DNA of 64,000 nt, from contig NZ_FQYP01000001.1 in NCBI RefSeq assembly GCF_900141785.1, forward strand, positions 496,001-560,000, read 5' to 3'. This document shows, one piece after another, positions 9,931-17,640 of this stretch. A program made the translations under genes and the position numbers. Below the pieces are notes generated by a model. It made no database searches, was not told the origin of the DNA, and saw only the letters and a list, made by a program, of their open reading frames with translations. This DNA is from Aquimarina spongiae. Its GTDB lineage: Bacteria; Bacteroidota; Bacteroidia; Flavobacteriales; Flavobacteriaceae. Positions within the stretch are counted from its first letter, which is position 1, and each line of letters begins with the position of its first letter.

Positions 9931-10209
9931 ATGGATACTCTTAAAATATTAGATACAATCAAAGATGGATTACTGGACAGTATTCCGAATATCGCAAAAG
10001 AACAAATTCAATTAGAGGCTCATCTCAAAAATGATCTGGGGATCGATTCTCTTTCGTCAATGTTCTTTCTTACTTATTTAGAAGATCATATTCATGGTTT
10101 TGAAGTCAATGCCGATACTATAGAAGCCAGGCATTTTAATACGTTGCAAACCATTTATGACTATGTACTGTCAGAGCTAAAAGTGAACACCTCTGTCTCG
10201 GTGCATTAA
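9931..10209 (+). CDS. Acyl carrier protein
   Basis: A 92-residue carrier protein. The phosphopantetheine attachment site is Ser40 in DLGIDSLSSM, within the usual four-helix pattern, and helix III is followed by FNTLQTIYDYV. It starts three bases after the decarboxylase stop and is followed by an AMP-forming ligase after 31 bases, so it is a dedicated carrier of this cassette rather than the fatty-acid AcpP, which normally sits with fab genes. The likely cargo is an amino or carboxylic acid loaded by the neighbouring ligase and decarboxylated by the upstream enzyme; this is inference from gene order. Confidence 0.92.
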   Translation: MDTLKILDTIKDGLLDSIPNIAKEQIQLEAHLKNDLGIDSLSSMFFLTYLEDHIHGFEVNADTIEARHFNTLQTIYDYVLSELKVNTSVSVH

Positions 10210-10240
10210 TATACACTTCTAATACATTTTAAATACAATA

Positions 10241-11821
10241 ATGATGATACCAAAAATGCAAAACTTTTTGGAGGAAACCGTATGTCTTTATCCCAAAAAG
10301 ACTGCGGTGACTTTCTCCGGAAATTCATATACATTTTCAGATATAGAAGAACAATCCAATAGTTTGGCTTCTTATCTGCAAAAACAGGGTGTTCAAAGAG
10401 GAGACCGTGTAGTAATTTTATTAGGCAACAAGATCGAAACCATTGTTTCCTTCTGGGCAATCCTAAAAGTAGGCGCAATTGTCATTCCTGTAGGGATGGA
10501 GCTGAAATCTAGTAAAATAGAGTATATCCTCCAAGATTCTGGCGCTGTTGTACTTATCACTACTGCAGAAATAGCGGCAAAAAATGCTTCCATTCTTCAA
10601 CAATCCTATCTCAAAGAAACGTTGATTGTAGATGGTCCTACAAATACAAAGGGACAAGTGGATTATGATGAGATTCTGAAAGATAATCATGACTCTCCAC
10701 AGTCCAGTGGACTCATAAGTAAAGATTTGGCAGCGATTTTATATACTTCTGGTTCCACAGGTGAGCCAAAAGGAGTGATGCTATCTCACGAAAATATGAT
10801 AGCCGCCACTCATTCTTTGAATGCTTATTTAACATATACAACCGAAGATAAAGTGCTTTGTGCTTTACCCTTATCATTTGATTATGGGTTATATCAAATG
10901 ATTATGAGTGTTTCCAAAGGAGCTACATTGATATTGGAAAAAGAATCGACCTGGCCCATCTTTTTACTTAAGAAAATACTACAGGAAAAGATCACCATAT
11001 TTCCCGCCGTACCAACCATGGTTATGTTATTGCATGAGCAAAACAAAAAATATCAATTCGATCTTTCCAGTATTAGAAAAGTGACCAATACGGGAGCAGC
11101 ACTAACTCAAAATAACATTCAAATGGTTCAGGAACTGTTTCCTCATACTGAAATATACTCTATGTATGGACTTACCGAATGTAAACGGTGTACGTATTTA
11201 CCACCTTCTGAAATTGATAAAAAACCAGATAGTGTAGGCATAGCGATCCCTAATACCGAATTGTGGTTGATAGATGAAAATGACCAGAAAATTACAACAC
11301 CACATGCGGTAGGGCAGTTGGTGATCAGAGGGGCGACGGTAATGCAAGGGTATTGGAATAAACCTGAAAAAACCGCTGCCAAACTCAAGCCTGGTTTACA
11401 TTCTGGAGAGAAAGTACTTTACACTGGAGATTTATGTGCTTTGGATGAGGATGGGTATCTCTATTTTAAAGGAAGAATGGATCATATGATCAATTCGAGA
11501 GGAATCAAAGTCAGTCCAAAAGAAGTAGAGGATTACTTAGTTAGCATTCCATCAATAAATGCAGCAGTAATCACCGCGATTCCTCATGAAGATTATGGAG
11601 AAGCGTTATTTGCTTTTGTGGTGCTAAAAGAAGAACAGATTACCTCTGAAAAGGAAATCTTATCCCTTTGTGCTACACATCTAGAAGCTTACAAAGTACC
11701 AGGATTTGTGGAGATACTTTCGTCTATCCCGAAGACTCCAAATGGAAAATATGATCTTATTACCTTAAAAGAAAGAGCTTTACAACTGGCAAACGTAGAA
11801 ACGAAAGCATTTTTAACCTAA
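10241..11821 (+). CDS. AMP-forming acyl/aminoacyl-ACP ligase
   Basis: A 526-residue adenylate-forming (ANL superfamily) enzyme that should activate a carboxylate with ATP and pass it to the neighbouring carrier protein. The P-loop is ILYTSGSTGEPKGVMLS (about 165-182), the A5 motif is SMYGLTECKR, and the A7/A8 motifs are YTGDLCALDEDGYLYFKGRMD and INSRGIKVSP (about 393-425). The catalytic A10 lysine is Lys503 in TPNGKYDL. No carrier or condensation domain is fused, so this is a stand-alone ligase working in trans. It resembles the exosortase-A-associated acyl-CoA ligase family (ligase_PEP_1). The A3-A6 pocket does not let me name the acid. Confidence 0.88.
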   Translation: MMIPKMQNFLEETVCLYPKKTAVTFSGNSYTFSDIEEQSNSLASYLQKQGVQRGDRVVILLGNKIETIVSFWAILKVGAIVIPVGMELKSSKIEYILQDSGAVVLITTAEIAAKNASILQQSYLKETLIVDGPTNTKGQVDYDEILKDNHDSPQSSGLISKDLAAILYTSGSTGEPKGVMLSHENMIAATHSLNAYLTYTTEDKVLCALPLSFDYGLYQMIMSVSKGATLILEKESTWPIFLLKKILQEKITIFPAVPTMVMLLHEQNKKYQFDLSSIRKVTNTGAALTQNNIQMVQELFPHTEIYSMYGLTECKRCTYLPPSEIDKKPDSVGIAIPNTELWLIDENDQKITTPHAVGQLVIRGATVMQGYWNKPEKTAAKLKPGLHSGEKVLYTGDLCALDEDGYLYFKGRMDHMINSRGIKVSPKEVEDYLVSIPSINAAVITAIPHEDYGEALFAFVVLKEEQITSEKEILSLCATHLEAYKVPGFVEILSSIPKTPNGKYDLITLKERALQLANVETKAFLT

Positions 11822-11824
11822 GGT

Positions 11825-12721
11825 ATGGATATAGAATATGAAGTAGACGGGTTAGTGCTGAGAGCAAAAACCTGGGGAGACAAAAAGGGTTATCCAGTAT
11901 TAGGGCTTCATGGCTGGTTAGATAATGCTTGTACGTTTGACAGGATTGCACCCTTGCTTTCGCCAGATATCTATTTTATTGCGATTGACTTGGCTGGGCA
12001 TGGCTTATCGGATCATAGGGATGCCAACAGTTCTTACTACTTATGGGATTATGCGGCAGATATTCTAAAAGTATTAGATGCGCTTGGATACAAAAAAATT
12101 AGTGTCATAGCACATTCTATGGGGACGGGTATCGCCTGTATTTTGGCAAGTGCTATACCCAACGTAGTAGAGAAAATGGTCTTTATTGATGGTTTAGGGC
12201 CTCCATTTGTGGCTCAGAAAGAAGAAGAAGTCGTTGTTAACTTTTATAGGGCAATTCGACAGTTACGAATGGCAAAAAAGACGAAGTTTTTTGGTTTTTC
12301 TTCACCAGAAACAGCACAATTCTCATCGGTAGCAGCTGCGATAGAAGAACGGGTAGATAATCCTATAGGTAAGATATCTAATAACGCAGTGGTTAATCTC
12401 TTGAATAGAGCTTTGATCAAACTTCCCAATGGATATCGATGGAGTCATGATCCCAGAATTGTATTGCCAGAACGCTATCGAATTACAGAATCTCAGGCAC
12501 AAGCTTTTATCCAGGCTATTACTTGCCAAACCCAGATTATTTTGGGAAAACAAGGACTGTTTTCCAAAGGAATGTTTAAAGCTCGGTTAAGCAAATTTCA
12601 GCAAAGCAAGATCCATTGGATGGAAGGTGGGCATCATCTTCATTTGGAAGAGCCACATGATAAGATCGCTTTATTAATTAATGAATTTTTACAAAAAGAA
12701 ATAAATAATGAAAACTATTAA
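11825..12721 (+). CDS. Alpha/beta hydrolase
   Basis: A 298-residue alpha/beta hydrolase starting three bases after the ligase stop. It has the oxyanion-hole motif LHGWLDNACTFD and the nucleophile elbow AHSMGTG with Ser98. The catalytic acid is probably in the region before the C-terminal histidine pair His270/His271 (EGGHHLHLEEP). In the related cassette with exosortase A, one or two such hydrolases (hydr1_PEP/hydr2_PEP) accompany the ligase and decarboxylase, which fits a role in releasing or transferring the carrier-bound acid; this is inference. Its last 14 bases overlap the start of the next gene, indicating translational coupling. Confidence 0.85.
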   Translation: MDIEYEVDGLVLRAKTWGDKKGYPVLGLHGWLDNACTFDRIAPLLSPDIYFIAIDLAGHGLSDHRDANSSYYLWDYAADILKVLDALGYKKISVIAHSMGTGIACILASAIPNVVEKMVFIDGLGPPFVAQKEEEVVVNFYRAIRQLRMAKKTKFFGFSSPETAQFSSVAAAIEERVDNPIGKISNNAVVNLLNRALIKLPNGYRWSHDPRIVLPERYRITESQAQAFIQAITCQTQIILGKQGLFSKGMFKARLSKFQQSKIHWMEGGHHLHLEEPHDKIALLINEFLQKEINNENY

Positions 12722-13436
12722 ATGTACAATACTGCTATTTATGCTGGTAGGAGGGTATGTTTTTTCTCAAGAAAAAGAAGAACAAACTAACAAAACTACT
12801 TTTGCGACTAAGATTATTCATAACAGTGTAGCAGGATTCTATCCAATTTTCTTGGGAAATTTTGAAACCAATAAGAACTATGATATTACCTTCTATACTA
12901 TTTTTTGGACTAATCCTTCTTTTGGGAATCTTCCATCGGGTAGTGATTTGTTATTAGAGACTGCGGTAGGACTTGGGTTTAAATTTTTTGATAACTCATT
13001 GTATGTAAATCCTTCTTTTGGAATTACAAGTGGTAAATTTTCTTCGAATAGTACAGGAACCAAAATCGCCGAAGGAATTGTACCGAGCTTGTATGTCAAC
13101 TATCAGACCAACCTTATTGATTTTGAAGGGTATATTTCTTATTACAAATCGATTCGCGAAGACGACGATATCCTTACCAAAGATTATTTACTAAACTGGA
13201 TAGCTCCAGGAATACATGTAAGCAAACGGCTGGTCACTGGTCTGTTTTATGAGTCGTTTGGAGTGACTCGACAAGAGGAAGGGGATCCGTTGCTAGTGTA
13301 TCAATGGCTAGGAGGGTCGTTAAAGTTGAAATTCGATAAAGGTATTGCGTTTAGAATATCAATGGGAGCTACTTTAAATACTGATGCCGGCACTTCGGAT
13401 GAGTTTTATAAGGTGTCAGCTTTTATTCCCTTGTAG
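12708..13436 (+). CDS. Uncharacterised outer-membrane beta-barrel-like protein of the ACP cassette
   Basis: A 242-residue exported protein. It has a signal peptide (MKTIKCTILLFMLVGGYVFSQ) and then a strand-rich, Gly/aromatic-rich body (FYPIFLGNFETN, ITFYTIFWTNPSFG, LETAVGLGFKFFDNSLYVNPSFGIT) ending in a strand that could close a barrel (FYKVSAFIPL). I do not recognise it with certainty; a DUF6733-type annotation is possible from memory but unverified. It starts inside the hydrolase gene (14-base overlap), so it belongs to the decarboxylase-ACP-ligase operon. The context suggests an envelope-linked destination for the cassette's product. Confidence 0.7.
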   Translation: MKTIKCTILLFMLVGGYVFSQEKEEQTNKTTFATKIIHNSVAGFYPIFLGNFETNKNYDITFYTIFWTNPSFGNLPSGSDLLLETAVGLGFKFFDNSLYVNPSFGITSGKFSSNSTGTKIAEGIVPSLYVNYQTNLIDFEGYISYYKSIREDDDILTKDYLLNWIAPGIHVSKRLVTGLFYESFGVTRQEEGDPLLVYQWLGGSLKLKFDKGIAFRISMGATLNTDAGTSDEFYKVSAFIPL

Positions 13437-13451
13437 AGCGGATATAAATAA

Positions 13452-13476
13452 AAAGAGGGTCAAACTGACCCTCTTT
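13452..13476. terminator. Bidirectional hairpin terminator between convergent genes
   Basis: Perfect 11-bp stem AAAGAGGGTCA (13452-13462) with TGACCCTCTTT (13466-13476) and a 3-base loop, lying between the ACP cassette and miaE. On the minus strand it is followed by TTTATTT, and on the plus strand by only a short T run, so it probably works best for miaE. Confidence 0.8.
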
Positions 13477-13477
13477 G

Positions 13478-14059
13478 TTAACCGTGTATCGTTTCTTTTG
13501 TACCGAGATCTTTCATGATTTCAGCTTCAAATTCAAGAAGATCTTGCCATTTTTTATCTACTTCTTCTCGTTTTCCGTATTTACGGGCAAAATTTAGAAA
13601 CATCGTATAATGATTGGCTTCGCTTACCATAAGGTCTCTATAGAACTTGGCTAGCTCTTGATCTTCAAGTTCTTCAGAAAGCAATTTGAATCGCTCACAA
13701 CTTCTGGCTTCAATAAGCGCGGCATATAATAAGCGATGTACCAAGTGAGTTTCTCTACTTCCTCCTTTTGGGAAAAACTTCAGTAATTTGTTGACATACT
13801 CATCCTTTCTATCTCTACCTAAAGTCCATCCCCGAGCAATAATTTTGTCGTGTACCATTTTGAAATGACTAATTTCTTCTTTTACCAATTTGGTCATTTC
13901 TTGAACCAAGTCAGTATATTCGGGAAAACTTACAATTAATGAAATTGCAGTTGAAGCAGCTTTTTGCTCACAAAACGCATGATCCGTTAAGATTTCTTCA
14001 ATATTTTTTTCAACAATGTTGACCCATCTTGGATCGGTAGGAAGTTTTAAACCTAGCAT
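13478..14059 (-). CDS. miaE: tRNA-(ms2io6A37)-hydroxylase MiaE
   Basis: MiaE is a ferritin-like diiron monooxygenase that hydroxylates the isopentenyl group of ms2i6A37 in tRNA anticodon loops. The 193 residues match the family. Helical carboxylate/His iron ligands are visible in order: DHAFCEQKAAS, KEEISHFKMV (ExxH), ALIEARSCERF and SEANHYTMFL (ExxH). The ExxH pairs and the four-helix spacing are as expected. It is a single gene pointing away from the charged coiled-coil pair, with a strong hairpin immediately downstream. No miaA or miaB lies in the window. Confidence 0.9.
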   Translation of the reverse strand: MLGLKLPTDPRWVNIVEKNIEEILTDHAFCEQKAASTAISLIVSFPEYTDLVQEMTKLVKEEISHFKMVHDKIIARGWTLGRDRKDEYVNKLLKFFPKGGSRETHLVHRLLYAALIEARSCERFKLLSEELEDQELAKFYRDLMVSEANHYTMFLNFARKYGKREEVDKKWQDLLEFEAEIMKDLGTKETIHG

Positions 14060-14164
14060 TTATTCGTTCTTTTGATGTATCTGATTGAAGTCAGGAATAT
14101 GTTAAGATACAAATATACTTATATTACCACGTAGTTGGAGAGAAAATTAAGAAGTTATTATGAT

Positions 14165-14205
14165 TAAAAACAAAGTCAAGAGATGCCTTTATCCCTTGAC
14201 TTTGT
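14165..14205 (-). terminator. Rho-independent terminator of the coiled-coil pair
   Basis: Perfect 11-bp stem (14170-14180 with 14195-14205) with a 14-base loop. On the minus strand it is followed directly by TTTTTAATC. It lies 40 bases past the stop of the Lys/Glu-rich gene, as expected for the end of that transcript. Confidence 0.85.
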
Positions 14206-14245
14206 ATTGAGTTTTTTGATGTTTTAAAAAATCGAAAGAACGGAT

Positions 14246-14923
14246 TTAATTTTCTTTCTTTTCGGTATTAAGCTTTATTAATTTCTCTTCTCCTTTAGAA
14301 ATACCAGATTTTATCTTAGTCACGCGTTCTTGATGCTTTTTTAGCTTTTCTTCAACCTTGGCTACCTTTTCCATTTTGGCAGTATATTCTTCTTCTGTTA
14401 TTTCTCCAGCTTCTTTTTTGGCCAGTAATCGTTCTTTCGTTTTTTGAATTTTGTCGTTACCTTTAGTATTTCGATTTTCCATAAAGACCAAGCGCTCTTT
14501 TTTGTTTTCAATTCGATCTTGAATTGCGTTGGCTTTTTCGTTCTTGAATGCGACTCTTTTCTCTTTGAGTTCCTTTCTTTTTTCTTTAGTCGACTCCTTA
14601 TACGCGTTTAGTTTTTCTTTCAATTCTGGATTAGCTTCAAGATATGCTTTCTTTTCCTCGGCAGTCATTTCTTTCATTTTTTCATGGTGCTCACCCAGAA
14701 TGGCTTTTTTGCCTTCTTTAAGTTCTTTTTTGACTTCTTTTATCTCACCTTTTTTTGCCTTCATTTCTTCCTTCATTTCTTCCTTCTTTGCCTTCATTTC
14801 TTCACGCTTTTCTTTCCTCTGTTCTTTGCGTTCTTTGGCAACTTCTTTAGGTTTTTGAGCGTAGGAAACACCGGTGATTCCAAGGATAAAAACAAGTATT
14901 AATAGTTGTCTTAAAAGTTTCAT
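14246..14923 (-). CDS. Exported Lys/Glu-rich helical protein
   Basis: A 225-residue protein with a signal peptide (MKLLRQLLILVFILGITGVSYAQ). The mature chain is almost entirely charged: long runs built from KEE, MKAKK, KKER and EKL units, with no cysteine and few aromatics. This predicts a long single alpha-helix or coiled coil in the periplasm or on the surface. Part of the region (KEAGEITEEEYTAKMEKV) resembles the SHOCT-like/DUF-type helical repeats seen in periplasmic Bacteroidota proteins. It is 12 bases downstream of a small acidic lipoprotein, and a strong terminator follows. No enzymatic function is indicated; the low-complexity sequence makes homology calls unreliable. Confidence 0.75.
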   Translation of the reverse strand: MKLLRQLLILVFILGITGVSYAQKPKEVAKERKEQRKEKREEMKAKKEEMKEEMKAKKGEIKEVKKELKEGKKAILGEHHEKMKEMTAEEKKAYLEANPELKEKLNAYKESTKEKRKELKEKRVAFKNEKANAIQDRIENKKERLVFMENRNTKGNDKIQKTKERLLAKKEAGEITEEEYTAKMEKVAKVEEKLKKHQERVTKIKSGISKGEEKLIKLNTEKKEN

Positions 14924-14935
14924 AGGTTAGTTTTT

Positions 14936-15145
14936 TTAGAGGTTGTCTAATTCGTTTATTGCATTATCCAATTCTTCAGCTTCTTTTTCCAAAGATTCGA
15001 AGTCTTCATCTATTTCTTTGTCGATGGCTTCCATTTTTTCATTGAGTTCTGTAGCTTCTGCAGCTTTTTTCTCTTCTTCTGCTTTTTTATCGACACATGC
15101 GATAAAGAAAACCATGACAAAAATGATTAAGAATGTTTTTTTCAT
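14936..15145 (-). CDS. Small acidic coiled-coil lipoprotein
   Basis: A 69-residue lipoprotein precursor. The sequence MKKTFLIIFVMVFFIACVDKK has a lipobox with the lipidated Cys in FIAC. The mature part is a short, strongly acidic helix (KAEEEKKAAEATELNEK, then ESLEKEAEELDNAINEL). The frame remains open 14 codons further upstream, but the ATG at 15145 is the one that starts a lipoprotein signal and is preferred. It is cotranscribed with the Lys/Glu-rich exported protein 12 bases downstream. Its size and acidic heptads recall Lpp-like tethers, but no peptidoglycan-attachment C-terminus is seen. Confidence 0.75.
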   Translation of the reverse strand: MKKTFLIIFVMVFFIACVDKKAEEEKKAAEATELNEKMEAIDKEIDEDFESLEKEAEELDNAINELDNL

Positions 15146-15212
15146 GAGATAGTTAATTAGGTTAGTATTATTCCTAAATATACTCAATTTTAAACAGTTA
15201 TAAGAATTAGTT

Positions 15213-15231
15213 AGGAGCCATTGTTGCTCCT
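15213..15231. terminator. Small hairpin after dnaX (weak)
   Basis: A 6-bp stem AGGAGC/GCTCCT with a 7-base loop between dnaX and the small lipoprotein. The T run (TTTTAG) is on the plus strand, whereas the upstream gene dnaX is on the minus strand, so its use as a dnaX terminator is uncertain. Confidence 0.35.
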
Positions 15232-15265
15232 TTTAGAAATTAGGACAGAAGCCATAAAGTAAGGC

Positions 15266-17083
15266 TTAGATATCTAAATCGAACAACGATCGTAGCTTAT
15301 CAATAAGTGGGTTTTTCTCTTTTAATTTCTCGTATTTATCCTGAGGAGTAAAAGCATATTTTTTGGAAGCTTCTTCATTAACATGAATAACAAGTTCGAT
15401 GCTATAATTATTTAATTTTCTATATAAGAATTGAAATAAGCCAGGAAGGGCATTCTCCAAATCTACTTTCATGGATTGATTAGGAAGCTCTACTTGTATT
15501 TTACCTTCACTATTCATGGTAGGTATATTCATCGCAAACATAGAACCTATAATACGCTCTCCTTTTTTATCTTGCAATTTACCATATTCGATCCAGGCAT
15601 CTTTCATTTCAGATTCTGTAAACTCATCATGTGGTAAAGAGTTCGGATCTACAATACTGTCTACTTTCTTTTCCTGATGTTCTTTCTTTTTACGAATACT
15701 ACTCAAGGATAAACCTGAAGTCTTTTTACGAGGAGAAGATATAGAAAGATTATTTTTGGTTTCAGTGGCAGGTGTTTGGGTAACCACATCACTTTCTGTA
15801 CTACTTACTTCTTGATCTATGGTTTGAACATTTTCTTTTTCCTGAATATTACTATCTGTTGTTTCTACTGAAACAGGAATGGGTTCAGGAGTTGAACTTT
15901 CAATAGAAAGAGGTTTCGTTTCAACCTTCTCTTTAATCTCTTGATTAATTTTGATAGGTTGGATACCTTTTTCTTTGAAATAAGAAGGAGGAATTATGTA
16001 AGGTTTGTCATTTTTTTTTTCTCCATCCGGAGTAAGGATAGAGGCAAGCTGCATCAAACATAGTTCAACCAGTAATCTTTGATTACGACTGGTTTTATAC
16101 TTCAGGTCACAATCATTGGCCAATTCAATTCCTTTTATAAGAAAGGCGTGTGATGCTTTTTGAGATTGTTCTAGATATTTTGCTTTGGTTTGTTCTCCTA
16201 CTTCCAGAAGATTAATGGTCGCTTGATTTTTGCATACCAAAAGATCTCTAAAATGGGAGGCTAATCCTGCAATAAAATGGTGCCCGTCAAATCCTTGAGC
16301 TAGAATATGATTAAACTCAATAAGTAATTGAGGAATATTATTTTGTAAAATCAAATCGGTAGCCTTAAAATAGGTCTCGTAATCCAGTACGTTCAAATTT
16401 TCGGTTACCGCTTGTCTTGTTAAGTTTTTACCGCTAAAACTTACAACCCGATCAAAAATAGACAAGGCATCTCTCATTGCTCCATCTGCCTTTTGCGCAA
16501 TAATTTGCAACGCATCTTCATCGGCATTAATTCCTTCTTGGGCAGCAACCTGCATTAGGTGATTTTTGGCATCAGTTACCGTGATTCTTTTGAAATCAAA
16601 GATTTGACATCTCGATAAAATCGTTGGAATGATCTTATGCTTTTCTGTGGTAGCTAATATAAAAATAGCGTGCTTTGGAGGTTCTTCTAATGTTTTTAGG
16701 AACGCATTAAAAGCAGCTTGCGATAACATATGAACCTCATCAATGATATAGACTTTGTATTTTCCTACTTGTGGAGGAATACGTACCTGATCAATAAGAT
16801 TTCGAATATCGTCTACAGAGTTGTTGGAAGCGGCATCAAGTTCAAAAATATTGAATGCAAAATCTTCATCTGGATGTTCGTTTCCATCTTGATTGATTGT
16901 TTTTGCCAATATTCTTGCACATGAGGTTTTACCAACTCCTCTCGGACCAGTAAATAGCAAAGCCTGCGCCAAATGGTTGTTTTCTATAGCATTCAGCAAA
17001 GTATTGGTAATAGCCTGTTGCCCTACAACATCCTTGAAGGTTTGAGGTCTATATTTCCGTGCAGATACTATAAAGTGTTCCAT
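15266..17083 (-). CDS. dnaX: DNA polymerase III subunits gamma/tau
   Basis: The clamp-loader ATPase, 605 residues. The Walker A motif is GPRGVGKTS (46-54), Walker B with the DEVH box is VYIIDEVHMLS (111-121), and sensor/SRC motifs follow (ATTEKHKIIPTILSRCQIFDF). Domain III and a Pro/Ser/Thr/Glu-rich linker (about 370-490) lead to a tau-type C-terminal domain. The frame opens nine codons earlier, but the ATG at 17083 begins the conserved MEHFIVSARKYRPQTF. The stretch between Walker A and B has none of the four cysteines that bind zinc in E. coli DnaX. RNase P RNA starts about 100 bases away on the other strand. Confidence 0.95.
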   Translation of the reverse strand: MEHFIVSARKYRPQTFKDVVGQQAITNTLLNAIENNHLAQALLFTGPRGVGKTSCARILAKTINQDGNEHPDEDFAFNIFELDAASNNSVDDIRNLIDQVRIPPQVGKYKVYIIDEVHMLSQAAFNAFLKTLEEPPKHAIFILATTEKHKIIPTILSRCQIFDFKRITVTDAKNHLMQVAAQEGINADEDALQIIAQKADGAMRDALSIFDRVVSFSGKNLTRQAVTENLNVLDYETYFKATDLILQNNIPQLLIEFNHILAQGFDGHHFIAGLASHFRDLLVCKNQATINLLEVGEQTKAKYLEQSQKASHAFLIKGIELANDCDLKYKTSRNQRLLVELCLMQLASILTPDGEKKNDKPYIIPPSYFKEKGIQPIKINQEIKEKVETKPLSIESSTPEPIPVSVETTDSNIQEKENVQTIDQEVSSTESDVVTQTPATETKNNLSISSPRKKTSGLSLSSIRKKKEHQEKKVDSIVDPNSLPHDEFTESEMKDAWIEYGKLQDKKGERIIGSMFAMNIPTMNSEGKIQVELPNQSMKVDLENALPGLFQFLYRKLNNYSIELVIHVNEEASKKYAFTPQDKYEKLKEKNPLIDKLRSLFDLDI

Positions 17084-17178
17084 CGTTACAAAGTTAAAAA
17101 TTGCAGGCATAAATTACATTTCAGGATTTGGTTTTTATATTTAGTTATTAACAGCTGTTATACTTATTGAATTTATGA

Positions 17179-17186
17179 TATTTTTG
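17179..17186 (+). promoter_or_regulatory. Bacteroidota -7 element of rnpB
   Basis: TATTTTTG matches the TAnnTTTG consensus and ends about 5 bases before the base-paired 5' end of RNase P RNA, the right place for a start site at about 17190. The -33 element is not clear (TGTT around 17156-17159). Confidence 0.55.
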
Positions 17187-17487
17187 CAGCAAGCAGATCA
17201 CCTTATCGCGACGCTGTCGAGGAAAGTCCGGACACCATAGCGCAGCATAGCGGGTAACGCCCGTCCGTTGTAAGACGAGGACAAGTGCAACAGAAAGAAT
17301 GTACAGGTAATGCTGTAGTGAAATCAGGTAAACTCTATGCGGTGCAACGCCATGTAAACCAACTTTTGAGGGTTGCGCGCCCAACGTTGGAGGGTAGGCG
17401 GTTGGAGCTAGTGAGTAATTACTGGCCTAGATAAATGATAAGGCCCGTCTTTTAGACGGTGACAGAATCCGGCTTATGATCTGCTTT
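17187..17487 (+). ncRNA. rnpB: RNase P RNA, bacterial class A
   Basis: The catalytic RNA that removes 5' leaders from tRNA precursors. The P1 helix is AAGCAGATCA (17191-17200) with TGATCTGCTT (17477-17486), followed by a T run. The universally conserved CR I, GAGGAAAGTCCGGACACC with ATAG, is at about 17219-17240. CR V, ACAGAATCCGGCTTAT, is at about 17463-17477 and pairs to form P4. The internal AACTCTATGCGGTGCAA and GGGTAGGCGG segments fit the specificity-domain joint and the P15 region. The length of about 300 nucleotides is slightly short but normal for Bacteroidota. The ends are estimated from P1. Confidence 0.95.
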
Positions 17488-17640
17488 TTTATTTTAGTTT
17501 TTGTAAATAGTGTTTCTTACACAAAAGCTTAGTTTCATTCATACAAATGCTCCGCGTCAAGGTCAAATAAGTTTTAAAACTACTTTAACAATAGGCTATA
17601 CTAAATTTCTTGTACCTTGTGCGACAAAGAAATTGACCCT

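Noticed and set aside
14529..14858. Phe/Ser-rich plus-strand ORF opposite the Lys/Glu-rich gene
   Set aside because: Lys/Glu codon runs (AAA/GAA) read backwards as Phe/Ser/Leu; this is a mirror of low-complexity sequence.
17148..17384. 78-codon minus-strand ORF across RNase P RNA
   Set aside because: It lies on the opposite strand of a clear structured RNA with conserved CR I/CR V; its frame is a by-product of that sequence.
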